Shown piece after piece: positions 1 to 9,577 of a DNA stretch of 64,000 nucleotides (position 1 is its first letter; each line of letters begins with the position of its first letter). The stretch is taken from positions 30,181 to 94,180 of the forward strand of contig NZ_CALIZG010000022.1 in NCBI RefSeq assembly GCF_938028775.1. Reading direction: 5' to 3'. Both the position numbers and the translations under genes were made by a program. The notes under the pieces are model-generated. The model was not told the origin of the DNA, did not search any database, and saw nothing but the letters and a program-made list of their open reading frames with translations. This stretch comes from Mogibacterium diversum_A. Lineage in GTDB: Bacteria > Bacillota > Clostridia > Peptostreptococcales > Anaerovoracaceae.

Positions 1-1
1 A

Positions 2-754
2 GAAAAATATAGAAATATAGATATACTACTTATAGATGATATCCAGTTTTTGGAAGGTAAGGAAGCTACTCAGGAAGAGTTCTTCCATACATTTAACACT
101 CTATACGAGAACAACAAACAGATTGTAATATCTAGTGACAGACCACCGAGCAACCTACAGAAGCTCGATGAAAGACTTACTACTAGATTTGGATTTGGAA
201 TAACGGCTGACGTTCAGCCTGCTGATTTTGAAACAAGAGTAGCGATTCTTAAGAAAAAGATAGAACTTGCTGATATAGAACTGGATAGTGATATTGAAGA
301 GGTATGTAATCTAATCGCTGAGAAAATCAAGTATAATATCAGAGAGCTAGAAGGTGCTATGAACCGCATGATAAGCTTCTCCGAGATTATGAACAATAAG
401 ATTGATCTTGATTTTGCTAAGATAGTTCTCAAGGATATCTATAGAGATACAGATAAGGCAATCGCTCCAGAGAGAATTAGATCAACAGTAGCTTCTTACT
501 ACGATATCAAGGTTTCAGACCTCGACTCTAAGCGTAGAACTGCTGAAATTGCACTTGCTAGGCAGGTTGCTATGTATCTATGTAGAGAGAGTACTGATTT
601 CTCGTTTTCTAAGATAGGTGAGATATTTGGTGGCAGAGACCACTCGACTGTAATGAGTAATTGTAATAAAATACAGAATCTGTACCATGAAGATGAGTTA
701 ATCAAATATGATATAGATGAGATTAACAAGAAACTTAAAAAGCATGATTTATAG
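2..754 (+). CDS. dnaA: Chromosomal replication initiator DnaA (5' end outside window)
   Basis: C-terminal part of the initiator that binds DnaA boxes and melts oriC. The frame is open from base 2, so the N-terminus and Walker A lie outside the window. The visible part starts at the Walker B segment (LLIDDIQFLEGKE), continues through the AAA+ sensor region (SSDRPP, RLTTRFGFG) and the lid helices (NIRELEGAMNR), and ends in the domain IV helix-turn-helix with the family signature GGRDHSTVMSNCNKI. It is followed by an origin-like spacer and dnaN, the standard Firmicutes order. The identification is secure; only the start is missing. Confidence 0.97.
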   Translation, partial: EKYRNIDILLIDDIQFLEGKEATQEEFFHTFNTLYENNKQIVISSDRPPSNLQKLDERLTTRFGFGITADVQPADFETRVAILKKKIELADIELDSDIEEVCNLIAEKIKYNIRELEGAMNRMISFSEIMNNKIDLDFAKIVLKDIYRDTDKAIAPERIRSTVASYYDIKVSDLDSKRRTAEIALARQVAMYLCRESTDFSFSKIGEIFGGRDHSTVMSNCNKIQNLYHEDELIKYDIDEINKKLKKHDL

Positions 755-872
755 GTGTGAACAACTAATTTTTCATGAAGTTTAATTATCCATATTTTAC
801 TAACTAGTTATCATCAGGGGTTATCAATATACTTTTTGAACTAGATGCGAGATAATATAAGCAAAAAGAAAG

Positions 873-890
873 TTATCCACATTATCAACA
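873..890 (+). promoter_or_regulatory. Two adjacent DnaA boxes
   Basis: TTATCCACA at 873-881 is the exact consensus. TTATCAACA at 882-890 has one mismatch. They abut head to tail in the same orientation, directly before the GC run and trio tract, as expected for the boxes that load DnaA onto the unwound strand. Confidence 0.85.
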
Positions 891-894
891 GCCC

Positions 895-909
895 CTACTA
901 TTATTACTA
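895..909 (+). other. DnaA-trio tract of the origin unwinding element
   Basis: CTACTATTATTACTA reads as five consecutive three-base units (CTA CTA TTA TTA CTA) next to GCCCC, followed by an AT-rich run. It closely resembles the B. subtilis DnaA-trio region in the equivalent place. Function is inferred from resemblance and position. Confidence 0.75.
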
Positions 910-940
910 AATATATAATATATAAAGAAAGGGAATTTCT

Positions 941-2044
941 ATGAAAATATACTGCACAAGAAATGAACTTAATAGAGCTATTAACAATGTATCTCACTCA
1001 ATTCCAACAAGAACGCCTTCACCTATATTAGAAGGAATACTTATTGAGACTAAGGGTGATAGAATGTATCTGACAGCAACAGACACTAACATGACTATCG
1101 AGTCGAATATTCCTGTTGATAGTGAAGGTGATGTTTCATTTGTTATAGAAGAAAAGAATTTTGCCAACATCGTTAATAAGCTTCCTGAAGAGGAAGTACT
1201 GATGGACTACAATCATGAAAAGAATCAGATCAAGATTAACAGTGGCAAATCTTCATCTACATTTAATTGTTTCTCAGCAGATGAATTTCCAAGATTCAAT
1301 ATTGGAGAAGGTCAGAAGATTATTCTCTCCAAGAAAGATATAAAAAACTTAATTCGCAAGACTTCGTTCTCTGCAAGCGCTGACGAGCTTAACGGAGTAC
1401 TTACGGGTATCCTCATCGAGCTTGGTGATGGAAACCTTCGCATGGTAGCAGTGGATACATTTAGAATGGCTATTTACAATGCAAAGGTAGATACTGATGA
1501 AAAACTCAGCATCGTGGTTCCTGCGAAGCTTCTAGGGGAAGTGTCAAAGATTATAAGTGACGATGATAATGATGAACAGCTATTCATGGAGATTGTGGAT
1601 AACAAGGTAGTAATGCTCTTCGATAACAACAGAGTAATTTTAAACACACTCAATGGAAAATATATAGATTACAATAGAATTATCAAGGCTGAGAGCAGCA
1701 TCAAGATAAGAACTAGCAGAATAGAGCTTATGAAGAGCATCGATAGAGCTGCTATCATCGCTTCTGCTCAGAATAATAATCTCATAAAGATGAAAATCGA
1801 GGATGATCAGATTGAAATAACTTCTCTCTCTGAGAAGAGCAGCATAAAAGAAATGGTTGAGATTATGAAAGAGGGAGATAACCTCGAGATTGGATTCAAC
1901 TCAAGATACATGATGGATGTGCTAAAAGTGATCGACGATGAAGAAATCATCCTAAGCATGAGCGATAGTGTAAAGCCATGCATCATAACTCCACTAAAGG
2001 GAGACACTTATCTATATCTGGTGCTTCCTGTAAGAATTAGCTAG
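941..2044 (+). CDS. dnaN: DNA polymerase III beta subunit (sliding clamp)
   Basis: The 367-residue product is the ring-shaped clamp that tethers the replicative polymerase and many repair proteins to DNA. Length fits the family, and the three repeated clamp domains are recognisable, with typical segments such as NRAINNVSHSIPTRTPSPILEG near the N-terminus (read from residue 12) and a C-terminus ending in LVLPVRIS. The start follows AAAGGGAAT. It lies directly downstream of the oriC spacer, and recF begins 16 bases after its stop. No S4-domain yaaA gene separates dnaN from recF, unlike B. subtilis. Confidence 0.97.
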   Translation: MKIYCTRNELNRAINNVSHSIPTRTPSPILEGILIETKGDRMYLTATDTNMTIESNIPVDSEGDVSFVIEEKNFANIVNKLPEEEVLMDYNHEKNQIKINSGKSSSTFNCFSADEFPRFNIGEGQKIILSKKDIKNLIRKTSFSASADELNGVLTGILIELGDGNLRMVAVDTFRMAIYNAKVDTDEKLSIVVPAKLLGEVSKIISDDDNDEQLFMEIVDNKVVMLFDNNRVILNTLNGKYIDYNRIIKAESSIKIRTSRIELMKSIDRAAIIASAQNNNLIKMKIEDDQIEITSLSEKSSIKEMVEIMKEGDNLEIGFNSRYMMDVLKVIDDEEIILSMSDSVKPCIITPLKGDTYLYLVLPVRIS

Positions 2045-2060
2045 TAATAGGAAACTGTGG

Positions 2061-3146
2061 ATGAGAGTAAATAGTTTAAAGTTAAAAAATTTCAGAAACT
2101 ATGGCGAGCTTGAGGTAGAGTTCGACCATAAAAGAAATATAATAATAGGTGAAAACGCGCAGGGTAAGACAAACCTCATAGAGGCCATATATCTCTGCGC
2201 GTTTGCGCGTTCTTTTCGTACGAGCAATTCTACGGATCTCATCAAGATTGGAGAGGAGAACTGTAACGTATCCGTCGAAGCAGTTAGCGAAGATATAGAT
2301 AAGAAAATTAGTATTACCATCAATAATAGTGGTAAAAAGATGATTAAGAAGGATAATAAATTTCTCAGTAGAACTGCAGAACTATTAAATAATCTCGTAG
2401 TTGTGGTTTTCTCGCCAGATGATTTAAGAATAATAAAAGACAGCCCAGAAAAGCGCAGAAATTTCATAGATAAAGAGATTAGTCAGCTTAGACCTAGCTA
2501 CTTCGAAGCGCTACGTAACTATAAAGATGTTCTTAAGCAGAAGAATTCACTTATCAAGCAGTTAAAAGCAAATGGTAGTGAAACTAAGATGAGAGATATG
2601 CTTGAAATCTACGATATGCAGCTTGCAAAATACGGAAGTGAAATTATCAAAATTCGCCGTGAATTTGTGGAGATGCTATCGGAGAAAGCTTCCAAGATAC
2701 AGAACAACATCTCAAAAGGTCGAGAAACTTTGGAGATAAAATATGTTGAATCGGTAGCAGCTGAGAATATCCTAGATGAAATTATAAATTCCCGTGAACG
2801 AGATATTTACAATGGTCACTGCAGTATAGGACCTCATAGAGATGACCTTGATTTTTATATCAATGGAATAGATGCCAAGAAGTTTGGCTCACAAGGTCAG
2901 CAGAGGACCGTTGCTCTATCTCTAAAGCTTGCTGAAATTCAGCTCGCAGAGATGATTTTGGGTGAGAACGCAGTCTTGCTTCTGGATGATGTATTATCTG
3001 AACTCGACAGAGAGAGACAGAGTTATCTGCTAAATGAGATAGAAGATGTTCAGTTATTTCTTACGTCGACCGAGGTTAATTCGGAACTCCTTCATGGTAT
3101 GAAAGAAGGAAAGATATTTAACGTAAAAAGTGGCTCACTTGTATAA
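2061..3146 (+). CDS. recF: DNA replication and repair protein RecF
   Basis: The 361-residue product is an SMC-like ATPase that helps load RecA at gapped DNA. Walker A is GENAQGKTN near residue 35, the ABC-type signature GSQGQQRT is near residue 277, and Walker B is VLLLDDVLSELD near residue 307, the usual RecF layout and size. It probably shares a transcript with dnaN, 16 bases upstream. A hairpin follows the stop before the separate gyrB promoter. Confidence 0.96.
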   Translation: MRVNSLKLKNFRNYGELEVEFDHKRNIIIGENAQGKTNLIEAIYLCAFARSFRTSNSTDLIKIGEENCNVSVEAVSEDIDKKISITINNSGKKMIKKDNKFLSRTAELLNNLVVVVFSPDDLRIIKDSPEKRRNFIDKEISQLRPSYFEALRNYKDVLKQKNSLIKQLKANGSETKMRDMLEIYDMQLAKYGSEIIKIRREFVEMLSEKASKIQNNISKGRETLEIKYVESVAAENILDEIINSRERDIYNGHCSIGPHRDDLDFYINGIDAKKFGSQGQQRTVALSLKLAEIQLAEMILGENAVLLLDDVLSELDRERQSYLLNEIEDVQLFLTSTEVNSELLHGMKEGKIFNVKSGSLV

Positions 3147-3210
3147 TTTTGGAACAAAATTTAGAATAAATGAGTTATAAAATATAAAAATATCGAAAAA
3201 TAAGCGATTT

Positions 3211-3247
3211 AAGGTAGTTTTATTCTGTAAAAGGGTGAAACTACCTT
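3211..3247 (+). terminator. Probable terminator after recF
   Basis: Perfect 10-bp stem (AAGGTAGTTT with AAACTACCTT) around a 17-base loop, followed only by a loose T-rich stretch. It separates recF from the gyrB promoter. The weak T-tract lowers confidence. Confidence 0.5.
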
Positions 3248-3249
3248 TA

Positions 3250-3278
3250 TTGATATTTTAAAGCCTCTATGCTAAAAT
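3250..3278 (+). promoter_or_regulatory. Predicted gyrB-gyrA promoter
   Basis: TTGATA (3250-3255), a 17-base spacer and TAAAAT (3273-3278) give one mismatch to each sigma-A hexamer. It lies about 35 bases before gyrB and directly after the recF hairpin. Confidence 0.7.
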
Positions 3279-3311
3279 AAATGGGTTAGAAATATAAAAA
3301 GGAAGGTCAAT

Positions 3312-5237
3312 ATGAGCGCAGAAAATAAGCAAAATAAATATGATGCCTCCCAGATTACCGTACTTGAGGGACTAGAACCTGTAAGGGTTAGACCTGGTAT
3401 GTACATAGGTAGTACTGGACCTGCAGGACTCCATCATCTCGTATATGAGATTGTTGACAACTCTGTCGATGAAGCACTCGCTGGGTATTGTAAGCACATC
3501 ACTGTTACGATAAATGAAGATAACTCAATAACCGTTACCGATGATGGACGAGGAATGCCAGTAGATATTCACCCTAAGCTTGGAATTCCTGCAGTTGAAG
3601 TTATTCATACTCAGCTGCACGCAGGTGGTAAATTTGGAGATGGCGGATATAAGGTTTCTGGAGGTCTTCACGGAGTAGGTGCATCTGTAGTTAATGCACT
3701 TTCTACTCATATGATTGTAGAGGTTAAGAGAAATGGTAATCTCTATAAGCAGGAGTATAAGAGAGGAAAGACAGTTACTGAGCTAGAGATTATTGGAACT
3801 TCAAAGGATACAGGATCCAAAACAACTTTCTGGCCAGATGCAGAAATATTTGATGAAACTGTCTTTGATTACGATACACTTCAGAGACGTATGCGTGAGA
3901 TGGCTTTCCTCAACAAGGGTCTAAGAATTTCTATCGAGGATAAGAGAGAAGGTAGAAAGAAGAAAGAGAGTTTCCACTACGAAGGTGGAATCATAGAGTT
4001 CGTTCAGTATCTCAACAAGAATAAGGGATTAATCAACAACAAGATTTTTTACTTTGAATATGAGAATGACGGATACGAGGTAGAGGTTGCTATGCAGTAC
4101 ACCGACAGGTATAGTGAGCTCACACTTTCTTATGCAAATAATATAAACACTATCGAAGGTGGTTTCCACTTAGTTGGGTTTAGAGCTGCTCTCACTAGAA
4201 CTATCAACGATTATGCGAGAAGAACTAAGCTTCTTAAAGATAACGATGATTCTCTTCAGGGTGAAGACGTTAGAGAAGGTCTGACAGCAATTGTAAGTGT
4301 TAAGCTGACAAATCCTCAGTTTGAAGGACAGACTAAGGCTAAGCTAGGAAATAGCGAGGTTAGAGGATTCGTTGAGAGCAACATGAACGAGAATCTGTCT
4401 TTCTTCCTCGATGAGAATCCAAAGGAAGCAAAGCTAATCGTAGATAAGTGCCTCAAGGCTGCTCGTGCGAGAGAGGCTGCTAGAAAGGCTAGAGAGATTA
4501 CTCGTAAGACTTCGGTACTCGAGACAACTTCTCTACCTGGTAAGCTAGCTGATTGTTCGGAGAAAGACCCAGCTCTGTCAGAGATTTTCCTAGTAGAGGG
4601 AGATTCTGCCGGCGGTAGCGCTAAGTCTGGAAGAGACCGTAATCGTCAGGCTGTACTTCCGCTAAGAGGTAAGATTCTCAACGTTGAGAAGGCAAGAGAA
4701 GATAAGATTCTTAATTCAGATGAGATTAAGAACATGATAACTGCATTTGGATGCGGAGTGGGAAGCAACTTCGATATCACAAAGCTCAGATATCACAAGA
4801 TTATCATAATGACTGATGCCGATGTCGATGGTGCTCATATCAGAACGCTGCTTCTTACATTCTTCTACAGATTCATGACACCTCTTATCGAAGGCGGATA
4901 TGTGTACGCAGCTCAACCACCTTTATTTAGAGTTAAGCAGGGAAAAGAAATTCACTACACTTATTCAGATGCTGAACAGGATAAATTACTCGCTGAGTTA
5001 AAAGCTAAAAACAAGAATGCTAAGATTGAAATACAGCGATACAAGGGTCTTGGTGAGATGGACTTCAATCAGCTATGGGAGACTACTATGGATTATAACC
5101 ACAGAACTCTTGTGCAGATTAAGATTGATGATGCAACAGCTGCAGACGAAATCTTCACAACTCTGATGGGAGATAAGGTTCCGCCAAGAAAGAAGTTCAT
5201 TGAAGACAACGCAAGATACGCAACACTAGATATTTAA
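3312..5237 (+). CDS. gyrB: DNA gyrase subunit B
   Basis: The 641-residue ATPase subunit of gyrase introduces negative supercoils together with GyrA. The GHKL ATPase domain carries EIVDNSVDEALAGYC and DDGRGMPVDIHPK. The TOPRIM domain carries EGDSAGGSAKSGRDR and TDADVDGAHIRTLLL, and the C-terminus has the GyrB tail (QRYKGLGEMD). The AAAAAGGAAGG ribosome site fixes the start. gyrA begins 20 bases after the stop, so the two are co-transcribed. Confidence 0.98.
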   Translation: MSAENKQNKYDASQITVLEGLEPVRVRPGMYIGSTGPAGLHHLVYEIVDNSVDEALAGYCKHITVTINEDNSITVTDDGRGMPVDIHPKLGIPAVEVIHTQLHAGGKFGDGGYKVSGGLHGVGASVVNALSTHMIVEVKRNGNLYKQEYKRGKTVTELEIIGTSKDTGSKTTFWPDAEIFDETVFDYDTLQRRMREMAFLNKGLRISIEDKREGRKKKESFHYEGGIIEFVQYLNKNKGLINNKIFYFEYENDGYEVEVAMQYTDRYSELTLSYANNINTIEGGFHLVGFRAALTRTINDYARRTKLLKDNDDSLQGEDVREGLTAIVSVKLTNPQFEGQTKAKLGNSEVRGFVESNMNENLSFFLDENPKEAKLIVDKCLKAARAREAARKAREITRKTSVLETTSLPGKLADCSEKDPALSEIFLVEGDSAGGSAKSGRDRNRQAVLPLRGKILNVEKAREDKILNSDEIKNMITAFGCGVGSNFDITKLRYHKIIIMTDADVDGAHIRTLLLTFFYRFMTPLIEGGYVYAAQPPLFRVKQGKEIHYTYSDAEQDKLLAELKAKNKNAKIEIQRYKGLGEMDFNQLWETTMDYNHRTLVQIKIDDATAADEIFTTLMGDKVPPRKKFIEDNARYATLDI

Positions 5238-5256
5238 TGGACATTAAGGAGATATA

Positions 5257-7752
5257 ATGACTACGCTTTTAGAAGATAGCAAAATCATCACTCATGAAAT
5301 ATATGATGAGATGAAGAATTCTTATATCGACTACGCGATGAGCGTTATTGTCGGACGTGCACTCCCAGATGTTCGTGACGGACTCAAGCCAGTACACAGA
5401 AGAATTCTATATGGAATGAGCATCCTAGGTATTACTCCTGACAAGCCGCACAAGAAATCGGCGCGTATTGTCGGAGAAGTAATGGGTAAATATCACCCTC
5501 ACGGTGACAGCTCAATTTACGATGCCATGGTTAAGATGGCACAGGATTTCTCGACGAGATATCCGCTAGTAGACGGACATGGTAACTTCGGTTCTGTTGA
5601 CGGAGACGGAGCGGCTGCGATGCGTTATACGGAGGCTAGAATGTCACCGTTCTCGCTACAGATGGTTCGCGACATTGAGAAAGACACTGTTGATTTTACA
5701 GATAACTTCGACGGTGAGGAGAAGGAACCAGTTGTTCTCCCTTCGAGAGTACCTAATCTGCTTATAAATGGATCTAACGGTATCGCCGTGGGTATGGCGA
5801 CTTCCATTCCTCCTCATAACTTAAGCGACACAATCGATGCTTGTATTAAGAGAATCGACGATGAGAATTGTAGTAATGATGAGCTCATTAAGATTATAAA
5901 GGCACCAGATTTTCCAACGGGTGCAAGCATTCTCGGAAGGGATGCGGCTAGAGAAGCTTATGAGACAGGAACAGGTAAGATTACAGTAAGATCCAAGAGT
6001 GAGATTGAGGAAACTGCTCGCGGTAGGATGAGAATAGTAATCACTGAGATTCCTTTCCAGGTTAACAAGGCGAGACTCATCGAATCTATGGCTGACCTCG
6101 TTAGAAATAAGAAAATCGATGGAATTTCCGCTATTAGAGATGAATCTAACAGAGAGGGAATGAGAATTGTAATCGAGCTCAAGAAGGATACAAATCCTAA
6201 TGTAATCCTCAACAGACTATATAAGCATACTCAATTGCAGTGTACTTACAGCATGATTATGCTCGCTCTAGTTAATGGTGAGCCTAAGATTCTCAAGCTG
6301 CACGAGATTATCGATGAGTATCTAAAGCATCAGAAGATTGTAATTACCAGAAGAACGAAGTTCGACCTCGCTAAGGCTGAGGCTAGAGCACACATCTTAG
6401 AAGGCCTACTGATTGCGCTCGACAATATAGACGAAGTAATCAAGGTAATCCGTTCCAGCTACAATGATGCTAAGGAAAAGCTGATGGTGAGATTCGGTCT
6501 AAGTGAGATTCAGGCTCAGGCTATCCTAGACATGAGACTAGCTAGACTGCAGGGTCTGGAACGTGAGAAGATTGAGAACGAGCATAACGAACTCATGCAG
6601 AAGATCGCTTACTATAAATCAATCCTCGCTGACGAGCACAAGCTGATGGGTGTTATCAAGGATGAGCTTACCGAAATCAAGCAGAAGTACGGTGATGGCA
6701 GAAGAACCAAAATCGTTGCTGATGATGGCGGAATAGATGAGGAATACTTGATAGATGAAGAGGATGTTGCAGTTACGCTCACACATCTCGGATATATCAA
6801 GAGAGTTCCTGAGAATACTTACAAGGCACAGCGCCGCGGTGGAAAGGGAATAGTGGGACTCACGACTAGAGACTCTGACTTTGTAAAGGATCTCATAATT
6901 ACGTCGACTCACGACTATCTGATGTTCTTTACTGACCTCGGTAAGGTATACAAGATTAAGGCTTACGAGATTCCTGAAGCATCGAGGACTGCGAAGGGAA
7001 CTCCAGTTATTAACTTCCTCAACCTCGATCAGGGCGAGCGAGTAACTGCGGTTATACCGGTTAAGGAATTTGCAGACGATAATTACTTAATCATGGTTAC
7101 TAGAAATGGAACTATCAAGAAGACTCCTATGTCTCAGTTCGATACTAACCGTAAGACTGGACTCATCGCTATTACGCTTAAGGATGATGACAAGCTCATC
7201 TCGGTAAGCCAGTCTAGTGGTGAAGAAAGTGTATACGTGGTGACCAAGAAGGGTAAGTCAATCACATTCCACGAGGATGATGTCAGAAGCATGGGAAGAA
7301 GTGCCGGTGGTGTAAGAGCTATCACCTTAGATAAGGATGATGAAGTTGTATCGATGGAGCTCGACAGCACAGGTGAGCGCGAACTGCTTGTAATGACTAA
7401 GAAGGGCTTCGGTAAGAGAACGAGCCTCGACGAGTATAGACTTCAGACCAGAGGTGGAAAGGGAGTTTCGACTTATGATAAGACTAAGTTCTCTAAGACT
7501 GGAGAACTAGTTGGTGCAACGCTCGTAAGCAAGGATGATGAGATTATGCTGATCAATTCGAACGGTGTAATTATCAGAATAAGAGCTAACGAGATATCAA
7601 AGTCAGGCAGAACAACTCAGGGTGTTAAGATCATGAAGGTTGAGTCTGGTGACGAAATCGTATCATTTGCAAAGGTCCTCGATGAGGACGATGCTTCTAA
7701 GCCTATGACCAAGAAGGAAAAGGCTGAAAGCGAGCAGATGACGCTGGTATAA
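5257..7752 (+). CDS. gyrA: DNA gyrase subunit A
   Basis: The 831-residue DNA-cleaving subunit of gyrase. The catalytic tyrosine is Y124 in AAMRYTEARMSP. The quinolone-determining region reads HPHGDSSIYDA: S85 and D89 match E. coli Ser83 and Asp87, so no classical resistance substitution is present. The C-terminal half has the beta-pinwheel repeats, with a GyrA-box-like QRRGGKG near residue 528. The AAGGAG site fixes the start, and a strong terminator follows. Confidence 0.98.
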   Translation: MTTLLEDSKIITHEIYDEMKNSYIDYAMSVIVGRALPDVRDGLKPVHRRILYGMSILGITPDKPHKKSARIVGEVMGKYHPHGDSSIYDAMVKMAQDFSTRYPLVDGHGNFGSVDGDGAAAMRYTEARMSPFSLQMVRDIEKDTVDFTDNFDGEEKEPVVLPSRVPNLLINGSNGIAVGMATSIPPHNLSDTIDACIKRIDDENCSNDELIKIIKAPDFPTGASILGRDAAREAYETGTGKITVRSKSEIEETARGRMRIVITEIPFQVNKARLIESMADLVRNKKIDGISAIRDESNREGMRIVIELKKDTNPNVILNRLYKHTQLQCTYSMIMLALVNGEPKILKLHEIIDEYLKHQKIVITRRTKFDLAKAEARAHILEGLLIALDNIDEVIKVIRSSYNDAKEKLMVRFGLSEIQAQAILDMRLARLQGLEREKIENEHNELMQKIAYYKSILADEHKLMGVIKDELTEIKQKYGDGRRTKIVADDGGIDEEYLIDEEDVAVTLTHLGYIKRVPENTYKAQRRGGKGIVGLTTRDSDFVKDLIITSTHDYLMFFTDLGKVYKIKAYEIPEASRTAKGTPVINFLNLDQGERVTAVIPVKEFADDNYLIMVTRNGTIKKTPMSQFDTNRKTGLIAITLKDDDKLISVSQSSGEESVYVVTKKGKSITFHEDDVRSMGRSAGGVRAITLDKDDEVVSMELDSTGERELLVMTKKGFGKRTSLDEYRLQTRGGKGVSTYDKTKFSKTGELVGATLVSKDDEIMLINSNGVIIRIRANEISKSGRTTQGVKIMKVESGDEIVSFAKVLDEDDASKPMTKKEKAESEQMTLV

Positions 7753-7770
7753 AACAATTATAATTTTGTA

Positions 7771-7801
7771 ATGGCTGAGAGAGAATCTCAGCCATTTTTT
7801 A
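7771..7801 (+). terminator. Rho-independent terminator of gyrBA
   Basis: Perfect 10-bp stem (ATGGCTGAGA / TCTCAGCCAT) with a 5-base loop, followed by a T-run. Confidence 0.92.
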
Positions 7802-7891
7802 ATGAAAAAATAGCGATTTTAGGGTAATTCACAATTTTTTTTAATAGAATGAAAAATTTACTGCATGTTTAAAAAAACAAAATTTTATGAC

Positions 7892-7964
7892 TTGAAATGA
7901 CCCGTCTATGGGTATATACCAAACCCGTAAAAAGTTATTAGTGATTTAAAACAATTCGAATTGT
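7892..7964 (+). promoter_or_regulatory. gadCB promoter region with palindromes
   Basis: TTGAAA (7892-7897), a 17-base spacer and TATACC (7915-7920) are a plausible promoter. The -10 region sits in the perfect palindrome GGTATATACC (7911-7920), flanked by ACCCG/GGGT arms. A second perfect palindrome, ACAATTCGAATTGT, is at 7951-7964. Both are candidate operators. The rest of the 261-base gap shows nothing else. Confidence 0.45.
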
Positions 7965-8013
7965 ATTTACTAATTATCTGTTATGAAGATTTTGGACAGA
8001 AAGGAGAATTGTT

Positions 8014-9489
8014 ATGAGTAATAGAGATCTGAATAAGAAAAAAGCGATTCATCAGCTTGGGGTCTTTGGATTTTTCGCAATGACTGCTTCGATGGTCATG
8101 ACTGTGTATGAATATCCGTCATTTGCATCTTCGGGGTTTAAGCTGGTTTTCTTCCTAGTTGTTGGTGGTTTGCTTTGGTTTTTACCTGTTTCACTTTGTG
8201 CAGCTGAGATGGCAACCGTTGAAGGCTGGGAGAAAGGCGGCATATATTCTTGGGTAGGAAATACCCTGGGCCAGCGATGGGGATTTTCGGCTCTGTTCTT
8301 TCAATGGTTCCAGATAACAGTTGGATTTGTAACAATGTGCTTCTTCATCCTTGCTGCTTTAGCCTATGTATTTAAGGTAGATGCTTTATATAAAAATCCA
8401 TTAGCAATGTTCATCGGCGTTGCGGTTATCGTGTGGGTTTTGACATTTGCTCAGCTTGGAGGAACGAAGTACACTGAGAAGATTTCTAAGATTGGATTGA
8501 TTGGAGGAATTGCAGTTCCTATCCTAATTTTGAATATAGGCTTAGTTGCCTACTTCATGACTGGTGGAAAATCGCAAATAGATTTAAGCGTTAAATCGTT
8601 AGTACCTGATTTTTCCGATGTCAAGACGCTTGTAATATTTGCTTCATTCATCCTCGCTTATATGGGTGTTGAAGCATCTGCATCACACGTTCATGAACTT
8701 AAGGAGCCAAACAAAATGTATCCTGAAGTCATGATTATGCTTACGGTACTTACTATCTGTTTGGATGCCGTTGGTGGTCTAGCAGTTGCAACTACTCTTC
8801 CAGCTAAGACTTTAAATGGAAATCTCTCCTATGGTGTAATTGAGACTTTTGAGAATATCTATGTAAATCATTTTGGAGAACAGTATAGATGGATCGTATT
8901 TGTAGTTGCACTCTTGCTTGCACTTGGAGTATTTGCGGAGATTTCTGCATGGATTGTAGGACCATCAAAGGCACTCTTAGAAGCCGCTGATGATGGAATT
9001 TTACCAGCAAGATTTGAAGAGACTAATAAGAACGGCGTATCTGTATTCACGATAATGCTTCAGGCTGTAATTGTTACAATATGGGATGCTGTGTTATGCG
9101 GTTCGATTGCACTCGCTGGAGGTTCTGATTCATCAGTCGGATACTTAACAGCGATTGGTCTTACGGTTGTAATTTATCTAGCTGCGTACGTGCTCTTCTT
9201 CCTAGGTTACTTTGTATTAATTCTAAGAAAGGGGGATATGAAGCGTGAATTCCATATTCCTGGAGGACGCGCGGTAAAGATCGTCGTTGCTGCAGTTGGA
9301 CTATTTATGACTGTTGTAACTTTAATCATTTCATTTTTCCCTTCATCGAAGCTTACTGCTGCAGATAACAGGGTATATCAAATAGTGTTGATAGTATGCT
9401 TTATCGTTTCGATGGCTGCACCATTGATTATCTATTCAAATAGGCATAGATGGTCGTCGAGCGGAAAAGCTACAGGTGATGAAAAGTAA
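8014..9489 (+). CDS. gadC: Glutamate/GABA antiporter, APC superfamily
   Basis: The 491-residue, roughly 12-helix membrane protein of the amino acid-polyamine-organocation superfamily. The N-terminal run LGVFGFFAMTASMVMTVYEYP and WEKGGIYSWVGNTLGQRWGF are typical of GadC, which exchanges external glutamate for internal GABA. gadB starts about 90 bases downstream, which makes the substrate call strong. The product ends soon after the last helix with a short basic tail. The GAAAGGAG site sets the start. Confidence 0.88.
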   Translation: MSNRDLNKKKAIHQLGVFGFFAMTASMVMTVYEYPSFASSGFKLVFFLVVGGLLWFLPVSLCAAEMATVEGWEKGGIYSWVGNTLGQRWGFSALFFQWFQITVGFVTMCFFILAALAYVFKVDALYKNPLAMFIGVAVIVWVLTFAQLGGTKYTEKISKIGLIGGIAVPILILNIGLVAYFMTGGKSQIDLSVKSLVPDFSDVKTLVIFASFILAYMGVEASASHVHELKEPNKMYPEVMIMLTVLTICLDAVGGLAVATTLPAKTLNGNLSYGVIETFENIYVNHFGEQYRWIVFVVALLLALGVFAEISAWIVGPSKALLEAADDGILPARFEETNKNGVSVFTIMLQAVIVTIWDAVLCGSIALAGGSDSSVGYLTAIGLTVVIYLAAYVLFFLGYFVLILRKGDMKREFHIPGGRAVKIVVAAVGLFMTVVTLIISFFPSSKLTAADNRVYQIVLIVCFIVSMAAPLIIYSNRHRWSSSGKATGDEK

Positions 9490-9577
9490 CCATTTATCAG
9501 TAGATATGGTGTATTCAAATAAAAGATAGTAAAATGTTTTAAACCATTGTCAATTAATGATGAAAAGAGGTAAGGAA

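Larger units (their letters stand above)
755..940 (+). other. oriC: Origin of replication region (dnaA-dnaN spacer, oriC unwinding part)
   Basis: This 186-base spacer carries a perfect DnaA box TTATCCACA (873-881), an adjacent box with one mismatch, TTATCAACA (882-890), and weaker matches TTATCATCA (808-816) and TTATCAATA (821-829). A short GC run (891-895), a DnaA-trio-like tract (895-909) and an AT-rich stretch (910-927) follow. The order boxes, GC run, trios, AT-rich DNA is that of the B. subtilis basal unwinding element in the same spacer. The rest of a bipartite origin, upstream of dnaA, would be outside the window. Confidence 0.85.

Noticed and set aside
9557..9577. Earlier gadB start codons
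   Set aside because: No ribosome site before 9557 or 9560, whereas AAAGAGGTAAGG sits correctly before 9578.
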